Source: Dipteronia dyeriana
Lineage: Eukaryota > Streptophyta > Magnoliopsida > Sapindales > Sapindaceae
DNA: 64,000 nucleotides
Assembly (NCBI GenBank): GCA_032871835.1
Contig: CM065299.1
Coordinates: forward strand, 77,216,204-77,280,203
Reading direction: 5' to 3'
The position numbers and the translations under genes are program-made. The notes below the pieces were generated by a model that did no database searches, had not been told where the DNA came from, and saw only the letters and a list, made by a program, of their open reading frames with translations. Below are positions 19,732 through 31,388 of the stretch, in pieces (the first letter of the stretch is position 1; the number at the start of each line of letters is the position of its first letter).

Positions 19732-22485
19732 GGCTAAGTTTGACATTGCTTCCCACGCTGCTTTTAGGGCGAAAAGTGATTATGGACTATTGATAGGATG
19801 TTTGGTAAAATTTCAGGGAAGTGCTTTTGGGCACTTTTAGCTTCTCCCAACTGTGTTATTGGGAAACTACAAATTGTAGCTTTTGGAAATCAGCTTCCTA
19901 GGGAAGCAATTTCCAAAACGCGCACAATGAAATGTTTAATGAATTTTTATGAAACTTCCAATTTTATCCTTTTCTTTTCGTGAAATTTTCCCAAATAAAC
20001 CAAACTCCACTTCTCTTTTCTGCTACTTCACTTTAAACACAGCACACAGCCACGGAGAGAAATAATGAAAGGAGAAGGGAAGATGTTGTTCAAGTCGAAG
20101 ATGAAGTGAGTTGGATTAGTTGGATTGATTCTATCAATTTTCTCCATATTAGTACATATATTTCTTGCAAGGTTCACAGAGGATGGCATTTCAGTTTACC
20201 AGTCCTCTATCACCATCTTCTCTTGGAGACCCATCTTTGAAACTCTCGATCCATCTAGAACTGTAAGTTTTCTGCTTAAATTTAACCCCACAAGCATCTC
20301 CTTTTATTTATTTTGCTTTGCATTTTTTCTTTGTTGAATCAGTGATTATAAAGTTCAAATCTTTGATTTTTCTTTTCTTTAAACTGGGGGGATATTTCAA
20401 AGTACTAGTTTCATTTGGTTTCTAGTGTTTTATTTTAATTGGGTGCTAATTGCTGTACAAATTACTTTTTGTTGTTGTATATGAATGGATATATGAGCAT
20501 TGGATTGAATGTTGAGTGTTTTAGGGTTTTTTCTGATAATTTTTTCTTCCTTTTGTTTCTTTTAATGTTTGTTCTTTTGTGGATCCATCTTTTGAATGTG
20601 TCATAAAATTTGCAACTTGGAATACTTTATATCATTACTATATATTTTATTTTCCCCCTCATTTCTTCTATTAATTTTGGTAACATTGTTCTATGTTGGT
20701 AGCTTCTTATTGTGTTTTTTTTTCCCTTCTAATGGTTTGGGCAGAGTCCATTGTACAGAAGATTATGGGGTCCGGTAAACCTTCTTGAATCTTTACATCC
20801 AGATGCGAGTCCCAGAGAATACTATGCTGGTTAGCTCTTACTTTTTTTCTTTTGTTAGCATTTTCCTGTGCTTTTTTGAGACTTGTGTTGTTAAAACATA
20901 GAAGGTCTTGTTGATGCTCATTGCAAAAGTAAAGCCAACCATAGGTTTAAGTAAAAACGTGTATGCAGTCACTCCGCATTGTTTTGCAGTTTATTGGGTG
21001 CCTTTGGGGTTCTCTTTAAGTTGGCATCAATTTTGTGATTTTGTTATCAGAATAAAAGAATAAAGAAGGTGAATGAAAAGAAAAGTAAGAAAGAAAAAAG
21101 AAATGATTTTTGGACTAATGTGTTCATGTTGCTATTTAAGTGTAAAATACCTCATATTCATATATTTCTATTTCTACCGAACACAAAACGGATTTCGATT
21201 GTGCTCCTTTTAGAACCATGGAAGTGGTTGCATGCTTATTTCAACCTACTTGTAATGAAAGATAAAAGAATAGGATGTGGGTTCAGAAAGGAAAATCTTG
21301 TATTTCTGATGGTGGATGCTTACAGGTAATGAGATATGTCAAAATGTCAAAATGTCAAATGACCTCAAGTTATGAGCTTTCTTTGCTCTCCTTTTTTTTT
21401 TCTTGGTATTTGTTTCTTTCTGTATATACACGGATTTTTTTCCCTGATTCTTTGAAATGGAGTTGATTGTGGTTGCCAGTGCCTTATTATTACTTTAGAT
21501 GATGCCAGTGCCTTTAATCATGTAGAAGGCCATAATAAACTTTCTCAAGTAAGTTCAAAACCAAAAGAAAGAGAGAAAAAGAAAACTAGTCTAGTTCTTG
21601 TTCTTAAGATTCACAACAGGGAGATTGCCTCATCATGCTTTACATGGTTGATTTTCAGGCTCTTAAAATCATGCTCAAGTGAAGAGTTTAATGAAGAAAT
21701 GAAGGCCAATGCACATGAAGAAGATGGTCTGGGAAGATGAGAAATGGAAATGTTAAGAAATGTAATTGCAGAAAGTTTAATGAGTGTGCACACTTAACAA
21801 TTATTTGCAATTCACTAGCAACTTTGTAACATATTTTGTTTTTTGGGATTTTTATATTTAATGAGAGTCGATCATATGTGAGATTTCGTATGAAAAAACT
21901 CATGTAATATGTTCCAAGTGGATTTATTTGATAAATTAATATTCCATGTGGATTTATTTTCACATTGCATGATATATATTATTAAATTTTAGTCAAGAGT
22001 ATTGGCTAATGGTTATATCATATGTATGTATGTGAATCTAAGGATTTTTTTAATATTTATATAAAATAACAAAATTATTTATTATTATTATTATTATAAA
22101 ATATAATAATTTTATTATATTATTATTATTTTGTAAAAAAAGGAGAAATAATAATAATAATAATTATTTTAGTTTAAAATATTAACCTTTATTTTCAATT
22201 ATTAAAATTACTGTAACCAATTTCTATTGAAGTTCATTATATAATTATAGTGGACAAGTTGGACAAGTTTCATTATAAATGTGTCCTTTTAGTAATTTTA
22301 TACCGTCACAACACTTTTTACTTCAATTTATCAAGCACATTGAAATTGTTTTTGGTTCCATAACACTTTTACAAATCAGTTTACTAACACTCAGTTGATT
22401 CTTTCCACATCAAATCCAAAAGCAATTTCCCTTACAGTAGATTCAAAAGCACCTCTCCCATAACATAACAATGTCAAACTGGGCC
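19732..22485. mobile_element. PIF/Harbinger-type element carrying gene fragments, 2754 bp
   Basis: The ends are inverted: GGCTAAGTTTGACATTG on the left and GGCCCAGTTTGACATTG read from the right (15 of 17 match). Both are flanked by TAA (19729-19731 and 22486-22488), the 3-bp duplication of PIF/Harbinger elements. No transposase is seen. The interior holds pieces of a host gene (20065-21322), so it behaves like a Pack-type element that captured gene sequence. It is inserted in what was probably a POP1 intron. Confidence 0.7.
20065..21322 (+). pseudogene. Captured fragment of a plant O-fucosyltransferase-like gene
   Basis: A first exon at 20065-20262 opens at ATG and reads a short basic stretch, then a hydrophobic signal-anchor (VGLVGLILSIFSILVHIFLA), then ARFTEDGISVYQSSITIFSW. 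It ends at a GTAAGT donor. A second exon at 20745-20829 (acceptor GCAG) gives SPLYRRLWGP and ESLHPDASPREYYAG and ends at a GT donor. A possible third piece, ending at 21322 with ISDGGCLQ before GTAATG, fits a later exon. These match, in order, the N-terminal membrane anchor and start of a plant O-fucosyltransferase (GT106/DUF246-type) Golgi protein as I remember the family. A TGA at 20107-20109 interrupts exon 1 where Trp is expected, and most of the catalytic domain is missing. Exons and introns lie inside the transposon, so genomic DNA, not mRNA, was captured. Confidence 0.6.
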
Positions 22486-22488
22486 TAA

Positions 22489-22640
22489 GTTAGGTTATAG
22501 TCTTCTTGATTGCTTTTGTCTCCAAGGGGGATCATGCGATAGGTCTCAGAGAAAAACAATGGATAGGTCTCAGATAAAAACAATGGATTGTGAAGAAATA
22601 TACTTGATTGCCTTAATTTTTATATTGAAGTTGTCAACTA

Positions 22641-22642
<2 letters not shown>
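22489..22642. other. Short spacer
   Basis: Contains a 20-bp direct repeat of 'ggataggtctcag' type at about 22540-22580. No gene. Confidence 0.4.

Positions 22643-22682
<40 letters not shown>
22643..22682. repeat. (AT)n microsatellite
   Basis: Twenty uninterrupted AT units. Confidence 0.95.
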
Positions 22683-22685
<3 letters not shown>

Positions 22686-22858
22686 ACAGTTGAGGATTGC
22701 CAATAAATGAAGGATATGTTTCTATTAATTTAGAGAACCAAATCTCTCTAAGCTAGGTCCTAATTAAGGAAACCAAATCCCTATAATTTTGGTCCTAACT
22801 AAGGAAAGAAATAATTATACAATCAAGTAAAATAATAACAAAATATGTACGGTCAACA
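22683..22858 (-). repeat. 3' LTR (part) of a Copia element
   Basis: Read on the minus strand the LTR starts TGTTGACCGTACA directly after the polypurine tract AACTTGAGGGAGAG (complement of 22859-22872). The downstream LTR limit is unclear, possibly within or beyond the (AT)n tract. Confidence 0.6.
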
Positions 22859-23590
22859 CTCTCCCTCAAGTTTTGTTGAAAATATGGATTATACCCAGCT
22901 TGCTACTTAATTCATCAAATTTGGCCACTGGAAGTGGTTTAGTTAAAATATCTGCAATTTGTTGGCTGGTTGGAGTGTAATCCAACTACAAAATCCCTCC
23001 ATCAATCTTTTCCTTTATGCAGTGTCTTTCTATCTCAATGTGTTTAGTTTGGCCATGGTGAACTAGATTTTTAGCAATACTAATCGTAGTTTGGTTGTCA
23101 CAGAACATGTTGATGGCCCCTTCAAACGGTACTTTTAGATCACTTAAAACCCGCTTGATCCAAAGACCTTCACATATTCCATGTGCCATTACACAGATTT
23201 TAGCTTCAACACTGCTTCTAGCTACCACTGACTGTTTTTTACTTTTGCAAGTGGTTAGATTCCCTCAAACTATAGTGTAATAACCCGAAGTGGACCCACA
23301 GTCTGTAATGGAGCCTACCCAGTCAGCATTGGTGAAAACGGACACTTCCCTGCTTGCTACTTTCTTGAAAAACAGTCCTTCTCTTGGGGTTAATTTTTGA
23401 TACTTTAGTATTCTCTGGACAACCACCATATGTTCCTCTATAGGGTTGTTAATGTACTGACTAACATCACTAACAGGGAAAACTATGTCTGGCCTTGTGA
23501 GTGAGAGATAGATTAGCTTTACAATAGGTCTTTAATATCTCCCCTTGCCTACTAGAGGGCTGTCCCTATCAAAACCAAGCTGGATTTTAG
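22859..23590 (-). pseudogene. Copia pol fragment (RT C-terminus and RNase H)
   Basis: The minus strand at 22986-23228 encodes the end of a Ty1/copia RNase H: SSVEAKICVMAHGICEGLWI, FCDNQTTISIAKN and QTKHIEIERHCIKEKI. Further upstream, broken by stops, are the conserved RNase H entry and the end of the reverse transcriptase, out to about 23590. Sequence beyond that no longer reads as pol. It is the 3' stump of an element otherwise lost. Confidence 0.8.
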
Positions 23591-24351
23591 GGGAAAATGG
23601 AGTCTTGGTGGTTTTCTTAGAAGTTGGGTTGATGATGTATGAGGATGATGAAATGATGAGGTAATTGTGAATATTCTTAGGTCTAGAGAGGGGTCCTTAG
23701 GTCTAGAAATAGTAATGGTATTTATAGAGAAGGGGATTAGGTCAAGGGTAAAAAGGTAAATTATCTGATTTTTGTACCTTTTCTAGGCAAATGGGCGACC
23801 TTGGGTCAGGTCGCTATTGTTGATCTGATAGAGATGCGACCTTGGGGTGACTTGGGTCAGATCGCCTTAAGGTCGCTTTTGCGTCTGGTGTAGAGTCCCT
23901 TAAGCCAAGAAGATAGCAACCTTGAGGCGACTTAGGTCTAGGGATAGGCGTGGGGGCCCATTGGGGCGGGAATAGGGGGGGGGGGGGGTCCCCACCTCCA
24001 CCCCCACCCCCACCCCCCCCACCCCCATTCCTAAAACCTCCCCCCACCTTGCCCCCAATTCTCATTTGGGGGAAGTGGGGATGTGGGTGTTTGTGGGAAG
24101 GTTCCCCTGCCCATCCCTGTTCCCCATTTCTCCAATTTCTCCCATTTGCAATCCTAGTATTATTTAATTTGAAGTCTGAAATTTAAAATTTGAGATTCGA
24201 AATTCGATCATTCTAATCATTTGATTCACCGTATTTCGATATTCAATCCAATAAATAATCTAAAATATATAATTGATTTAATTTAATTCAAAATTAATAC
24301 AAACAATTATAGTAATATAGTATTACACATAAATATATATGTGAAAATAAA
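23591..24351. repeat. Degenerate minisatellite and G/C homopolymer tracts
   Basis: At 23785-23940 a 20-25-bp motif around GCGACCTTGGGTCAGGTCGC recurs about three to four times with changes. It is followed by G runs (23975-23988) and (CCCCCA)n (23989-24030). A 'tatttatag' TATA-like string at about 23720 suggests this may be a piece of another LTR. The 80-codon frames here are Gly/Pro homopolymer artefacts. 24150-24351 is plain AT-rich sequence. Confidence 0.5.
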
Positions 24352-26330
24352 TGTTGGAACCCCGTTCACCGGTTACGCAGCGGAACTAGGTTTTAAAATT
24401 TTTATACATATCGTAATATGTATCTGAGACCAATGAACTTGGGATCGTAATTATTTTTCGGAACTTATACATATAATATGTAAACACAGGAAATTGAAAT
24501 CGATATAATCAGAAGAAGAAAATCATACCAACGTTTGGAGGCTCTTTCACATTATAATATGCTCATGTCTGAACCAATCTTACCAACGTTTGGAGGCTCT
24601 TTCACTTTACGATATGTTCCTGTCTGAGCCACTCGGTCTTCCTTGTTATCTCCCGGGATTGGTAACTGCGTGTGGACGGGTCACGGTCTCAAGAAGGATA
24701 TAGAGAAATACTTAAACAAACTCTTTCTTCTCAATTTGGTGTATTTATTTCACACACACATAAATTGCATCTCATGCCAAACTTATATTTACTGAAGTTG
24801 TTTTTTTTTTTAAAAACATAATATATATCTAATCTTTTTAATATTATTTCTCGCGCACCTTTTAAAGCCAAAAATCAAAACAAAACTCTTTTGACTTTCC
24901 TTTTAAGTACAAACGCACACTACACCGTTTGCATCACATGCAAATGATGCAAATTGAATCACTTATCATTCATGTGACTTTTTTGTTGTTGTTATCAAAT
25001 ATATCTCATATATTTATTAGAACTTAAACGCTTAAAGATATTAATCAACTTATAATGAATTCAAACTTTTTAAATTCAAAATTAAATATTTAATTTAATA
25101 AAATAATCAAATTATCTTATTTTTAAAAATTAAATATCAATCAACACCCTCTATTTAGTGATTAATTAAATAATCTCATTATTTAATTTATTTAATCACC
25201 ATTGTTCATTAATTAAATAACCTTATTATTAAATTAATTCTTAAGTAAATACGTGTCATTTTCGTAACACAATTAATTGGACAATCCAATTAATTAACCG
25301 TGACCCTTGTTACCTAAATCGATCGGGCTAGCAAGGGGACCTAATGGACCCACAATATTTTGAGCTCCAATAATCCTCGAAATCATTAATTAAACTCTTT
25401 AATTAATATTTCTTGATTATTAACTCCAGTGTTATTCCACTAAAAATCCGAAGTTGTACTCTCTCAACTGTAGACGATTTTACACAGACCGATACAACTC
25501 GGTGTCCATCGATATAGCTATTGCATATGGTGTGATCCTCCACAAGAGTTCATAATTAGAGCTGGGTCATAATGTCTGTTATACCCCTCTAATTACATAT
25601 ATCCTTTAAGTACCATTGATTCTATAATGAACAATAAATCCTACTTCCTCACGGAATTATGAGAGCGCTCATATTGTCCAAGCCCCGAATCAACCCTTAA
25701 GGGAACTACCATCTACTTCTCACAAGAATGAGTGGATTCCATTATTGTGTACAAACCTTCCCAGCCACAAGCCAAACCACAATCCCAACATACAGAGTAT
25801 ATTGATCAGGAAATGCATCTGACATCACTCATGGTATATCAAAGACCACGATCTAACCTGAAGGAGTCGATAAGACACCTAGGATTAAGATCACCCACAT
25901 ATAGCTATCATTAGTTGATATATATGAATCTCATCGGTAAATGGATCTTGGTGAGAGATTCATATAGATCATGGCCCAGTCCTAAATGATCACATCATAC
26001 AAGGTGCCTCTATTCTCATATCTCATATGAATGATTCATGATAAAATCACTGTACATTACAGAATGGATCACAACTATAGATTAACCATAAATAAAGTAC
26101 CCAACTTTATTTACTATCTATGGACTCTTTAGATTGCACGTCTCTTACTGTATCCATATGTATATGACACTCATATACACAGTTCGAGATTACATCCGAT
26201 AATCTTGGATGTTAAATATATGCACAAGTTATAAAATAAACAACACAACAAGACTGAATTGAACTTTTCCTTTTTTTTTTATTTCATAAATCCATTTACA
26301 AATTACATCTTTAGGGCGTAAACCCCAACA
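24352..26330 (-). repeat. 3' LTR of the outer Copia element, 1979 bp
   Basis: Reads TGTTGGAACCCCG...ACCCCAACA on the plus strand, with perfect TGTTGG/CCAACA inverted ends. Followed by ATCTTCCACTTG, the complement of a Copia polypurine tract (26331-26342). Confidence 0.88.
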
Positions 26331-26342
26331 ATCTTCCACTTG

Positions 26343-27170
26343 AACTAAAGCATGTGAGCCATGTCTCGTAACTCTAGACCATTTAGGTGACCCGAATAAC
26401 ACTTTAGCTGGTGAGGTCTTCGTAAATGGATCAGGATGATTGTCTTATGAAGCTATCTTTGTGACGATCATATCTCCTCTCTACACTATCTCTCTAATGA
26501 GAGATTCTTTCTCTCTATATGCTTTCCTCTTTTGTGGCTTCTTGGTTATTTAGAATTAGCCATAACACCACTGTTATCACAATAAAGTGTGATGAGTTTA
26601 TCTAGATATGGAACAACTTCCAGATCACTTAAGAATCTACGGAGCCAAACAACCTCTTTAGTAGCTTCACATGCGGCTACATATTTGTCTTCCATGGTTG
26701 AGTCAGCAATGCAAGATTGCTTGATACTTCTCCACACAATGACTCCACCATCTAGGGTGAATACTGATCTATACATGGATTTCCTAGACTCCCTATTTGA
26801 CAAAAAATCAGAATCTGTGTATCCTAACGGAATCAAATCCAGTCTGAAATACACTGCATATAACTTCTCGTTCTCCGAAGATACTTGAGAATAGTCCTGA
26901 CAGCAACTCAGTGATCCAATCCTGGGTTGAATTGGTATCTGTTGACTACTCCCATTGCATAGCAGATGTCCTGTCTTGTGCATAAAATATCATACATGAG
27001 ACTACCTACTACTGATGCATAGGGTACACGTCTCATATCCTCAACTTATTGAGGTGTCTTCGAACACTGTTCCTTAGACAAGTGAACTCCATGCTTGGAA
27101 GGAAAATTACCATTTTTAGGGTTCTGCATCGAAAATTGCACAAGAATCTTGTCGATATATGATGCCCGAG
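26343..27170 (-). pseudogene. Outer Copia: RNase H and end of reverse transcriptase
   Basis: Minus-strand frames at 26546-26983 and 27046-27170 give the Copia RNase H signature (GYTDSDFLSNRESRKS, SIKQSCIADSTMEDKYVAAC, ITLYCDNSGVMANSK). Upstream is the RT tail with SRASYIDKILVQFSMQN. The frames are shifted against each other. The sequence stops at the nested element within LSRASY; the codons before it continue at 36724. Confidence 0.85.
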
Positions 27171-27175
27171 ACAAT
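27171..27175. other. Target-site duplication of the nested Copia element (left)
   Basis: ACAAT, repeated exactly at 36719-36723. Confidence 0.9.
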
Positions 27176-28719
27176 TGAAATTCTCTAGAAAGTGTGTATC
27201 TATAACCTAGAGGGGGGGAGAGGGGGGGGGGGGGGGGGGGTGAATAGGTTTTAATTCGATGAATTACCAATTTTGCGAATTAATCAATATTAACAATTCT
27301 ACCCCATTCTACTTAAATGCTCAATTAAAAGACAACAATCATAAAACAATAACAACACGAAAAATATACGTGGAAACCCTCCAAATGGGAAAAACCACGG
27401 GCTATTTAGAGCGCCACCCTTGATCCACAAAATCCACTATTGAGTAAAAGTTTACTACCTAGATTGACCTCCCGTCTAACCCTCCAGTTACTAACCCTTT
27501 CATTCTACCAAATGGGCCTTAATAGCGATTTTGGATCACTAGCCTTGTGCACTAACCACATAGCCAAAAGCTAAAACAACAATGAAGAGATAATGACAAC
27601 CTAAGTGAATATGCAAGAATATTCAATATGCAAAAATGCTAGGTCAATACATTCATGCTTATCTAGGATTAATAATGACATTTAAAGCAAATCCTAGATA
27701 TCAATGTTCTAAATGCAAAGGCAAGAAGAATTAGCTAGAAGGGCAAAATCGTCCTAAATGCTAGCTATCACAAATTAATGCATCTCAACCAACAATCAAA
27801 ACATAAGGATGTCATAAAAACAATTAAACACTCAAGCAAGCAATTATTGTGCAATTAAGACTAAAACCCTCGGCATACATGTCTTGTAATGAAAACATGA
27901 AGCTTAGAACATGTAGAGAATACCTAGTCATGCACACACAAGAAACCCATGCTTGGAAGATGCTTGATGATTTGGATTTTAAGGATGGTTGAGTAAAAAT
28001 GGCTTCTTGGAGCTTCTCTCTCTAAAGAACCTTGTCTCTCTCTTAAAAATAGGTTTGGAAGCTCTCCAAAACGAGTTGGGAAGAAGATGATGTATATATA
28101 TGAAGCCTAAAGAGAAACTGCGTCGTTTTGGGCGAAGGGAAACCAAAACGCGTCAGGATCGCTGGCTGTACAACGGTCCAGGCAAGTGTCCAGACCGCGA
28201 CACAGAGAGCGATGTATCGTCTGGACAACGCTGCTCTGTAGGCCTCTGTGCATGCACCGTGCACAGACGGCAGTCTGGACATCATGCATCCTCTGTGAAA
28301 CTCTGCTTGGGAGGCCGCGGCGTAGGCAACACGTACAGATCGCGGTAGACACAACGTGCATCCTCTGCCAAGCACCGCTGTGCAGGCCGCGGTGGGGGCA
28401 CTGCACGTAGAGGGGTCTAGACCGCGGTAAAGAGGAAAAAATCCTCTTCCTAAGGCACAAACATACATTCACACTCAAATAAGAAATTAGACACACAAGG
28501 CACTCAAAATGGAAAATAAGCATGCAAGCAAGATAATTAAAATAAAATGCATGAGTGTGAGTGTGTGCACTAAATCTCTTCAATGAAGTTAAGCAAGTGA
28601 TTTTACCTTTGATGCTTGAGCTTGGTTACGAACAATGAAGCCCTAAACTACTCTTACAATATTGATCCCAAAATGTGGTTGTCAATGAAATAAGCCAATC
28701 AAAAACTGAGTAACTTACA
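27176..28719 (-). repeat. 3' LTR of the nested Copia element
   Basis: Includes a poly(G) tract at about 27211-27240. It also has a repeated segment with CCGCGG boxes (28315-28320, 28387-28392, 28422-28427). Short frames at 28043-28583 on both strands come from this low-stop GC-rich LTR segment and are not genes. Confidence 0.88.
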
Positions 28720-29946
28720 ATCTCCCCCTTTGGCTATTTCGTGACAAAACCACTCACTCACAAAGTATCCTCACGACAAATAACAAGAAATAAACAAGAG
28801 GTCAACAAACAACCATTCTATGTTACAAGAGATACCTAAAGCTAAATCTTCAAATCTTTCATCTCTTGTAGCGTGATCATCCCTACAAAACAAGGAACTA
28901 CACTTTCCAAGACAACTGTATGAGAGGGATCAAGAAAAATAAAAACAAGTGCAATTTGCATGAAATAGAAACAAGTAACATGCAATCAACAATGCATAAA
29001 GTAAATGCTCCCTCTAAGTAGGTCAACTCCCTCACAATAGGTCAATCTCCCCTTAAAACATGCCAACATCAACTCCCCCTAGATCCAACACTACTCTTTT
29101 TTTTTTCACAAGATAGGCAAATGAGTATTCCCCAACCGAGATGCTGTAGCAAAGAGAGATATTTGCAATGTAAATGCATAATCATATACAACAACTTTAT
29201 GCAGGTCAGTTAAGAGAGAGAAAATCATGGAAATTTTATTGATTTGAGTATGTGTGAAAGAAATGCCTTGAATGAAATACATGCAACATTAACTTCCAAA
29301 AGCATGGTATTTGGCAAAGGAAAATAGCACATGAGGTTCCAAGAGAAGTCAAACCAATTTTCACCAAATTGACAATGGAAAACAAGATATAGTTTAACTA
29401 AGAACATAAGAACAACTATCAAACTTTACAAGTTGAACAAGGCATGAGCGACTATTGCGCCCTAATAGTTTTTTCCGGTCAAGATACCCGTATGATAGTA
29501 GCCTTGCTCAATAAGTAAAGAGAAAGACTATTGGATTATGAAATCCTTGAAATGGATACAATATCCTTATTGAATAAAGTCTCAAAAGTCACTTGCACAC
29601 ATGTTTGCAATCATTTTGTAAGCATTCAATAAATTCAGCATGCATATCACTTTAAGCATGGCAAGATCAAGTTTTCACAATCATGGAGATAAACCTTGAG
29701 TCAATCAAATGTACTTTCCAAACAAATTTCATAGTCCAAAAATACATGTTTGAACATAAATGAGACATGCATTTCAAATAAGGTAAAAACACACTTATTA
29801 ACCAACAAGACATATAATAATATATGCATCCAAGATACTTAAGCAATTAATTAAAGAGCATAAAATTGAACAATTATTTGCTTATTAAGATGCAAGTTCG
29901 CTCTTTTTGCTTGAGCTCTCCAAATGGGGTCAAGCACCAAAAACCA
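28720..29946 (-). other. Nested Copia: post-pol region, no intact gene
   Basis: About 1.2 kb between the end of pol and the polypurine tract. In SIRE-like elements this position can hold an env-like gene, but only a 65-codon frame (29225-29422) remains, with no motif I can assign. The polypurine tract is the complement of ATCTCCCCCTTTGG at 28720-28733. Confidence 0.6.
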
Positions 29947-31307
29947 TCAATGCATATGACAAATCCCAATAGACCTACTAAGAGATTTAAACCTAGTTGA
30001 ATCTAATGGTTTTGTAAACAAATCCGCTAGTTGATCATTTGTGCCCACATGTTTAAGTGCAATGCATTTGCTTTCAACTAGCTCCCTTATGAAATGATGT
30101 CTAATGTCAATATGCTTAGTTCTAGAATGTTGGACAAGATTTTTTAAAATATTGATGGCACTCATGTTATCACAATAAAGGGTTAGAGTACCTTGCTCAA
30201 AGCCATAATCCACAAGCATTTGTTTCATCCAAAAGAGTTGTGTACAAGCACTCCCAACTGCTATATACTCGGCCTCGACTGTGGATAATGAGATGGAATT
30301 TTGCTTCTTGCAAAACCAAGACACAAGATTGTTCCCTAGGAAGAAGCAACCGCCTGATGTACTCTTCCTATAATCATAATTACCTGCCCAATCTGTATCA
30401 CTAAAGCCAACTAAACTAGCATTAGTGTCAAAATAGTACCATATCCCATAGTTGGATGTCCCATTTACATATCGAATGATTCTCTTCACAGAGGAGAGAT
30501 GGGATTCCTTGGGATTGGCTTGGTACCTAGCACATACACCAACACTAAAAGCTATATCGAGGCTACTAGCAGTCAAGTATAGCAAGCTCCCTATCATGCC
30601 ACAATATAAACTTTGATCCACACTTTTTCCACTAGAATCCTTGCTAAGTTTCAAAGTGGTACTCATTGGTGTGTCACAATGTTTGGCATTCTGAAGGCCA
30701 AACTTCTTCACTAGATCCTTGGCATACTTAGATTGGGATATGAAGATCCCATCATGCATTTTCTTAATTTGCAAGCCTAGGAAGTAAACATCAACAAATT
30801 GTTGAACTTTCAAGTTGTTAGTGAAACCAAAAACAATGTCATCAACATAAATTTGAGCTATGAGTAGCTCATCTTTAGTGCACTTGATGAACAAAGTCCT
30901 GTCAACACTACCTCTAGAGTAGTCATTGTCAACAAGATAAAGAGTGAGACGCTCATACCAAGCCCTCGGTGTTTGTTTCAACCCATATAGTGCCTTTTTG
31001 AGGCGATAAACATGATTGGGATAGTGAGGATCCACAAACCCCTAGGTTGCTCAACAAACACTTCCTCTTGCAAGAAGACATTGAGGAAGGCACTCTTAAC
31101 ATCCATTTGATACAATTTAAATTGGTGAACACACGATATGGATAAGAGAAGCCTAATGGACTCTAAACGGGCAACGAGAGCAAAAGTCTCCTCAAAGTCG
31201 ATACCCTCAATTTGAGAGTATCCTTGTGCAACAAGCCTAGCTTTGTTCCACACAATGTTGCCATCCTCATCAGATTTGTTCCTATAGACCCACTTGGTGC
31301 CTATCAC
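29947..31307 (-). pseudogene. Nested Copia: reverse transcriptase and RNase H
   Basis: Two overlapping minus-strand frames, 30978-31307 and 29947-31035, are one protein split by a frameshift near 31020. RT motifs in order: GTKWVYRNK, KARLVAQGYSQ, QMDVKSAFLN, LKKALYGLKQTPRAWYERL and the catalytic IYVDDIVFG. RNase H follows with GFSDTDWAG, SISLSTVEAEYIAV, LYCDNMSAINI and QHSRTKHIDIRHHFIREL, ending at LADLFTKPLD and a short tail. The order RT then RNase H at the 3' end is as in all Copia elements. Confidence 0.92.
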
Positions 31308-31388
31308 ATTAGTGTTCTTAGGCCTAGGAAATAGAGTCTAAACATCATTCCTTTCAAATTGATTTAGCTCTTCTTGCATAGCAAGAAC

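Noticed and set aside
20125..21466. Additional short plus-strand frames in the Harbinger-type element as separate genes
   Set aside because: They overlap the captured exons and introns of the O-fucosyltransferase-like gene; the intron-derived parts are T-rich and have no motif.
23814..24186. Gly-rich and Pro-rich frames on opposite strands
   Set aside because: Translation of G/C homopolymer tracts; no real coding signal.
28043..28583. Cys/Arg-rich frames (up to 158 codons) repeated at 36043-36582
   Set aside because: They are translations of the GC-rich LTR segment of the nested Copia element and occur in both LTRs on both strands.
29225..29422. 65-codon frame as an env-like gene remnant of the SIRE-like element
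   Set aside because: The position would fit, but the peptide has no recognisable membrane-fusion or coiled-coil arrangement and is too short to support the claim.
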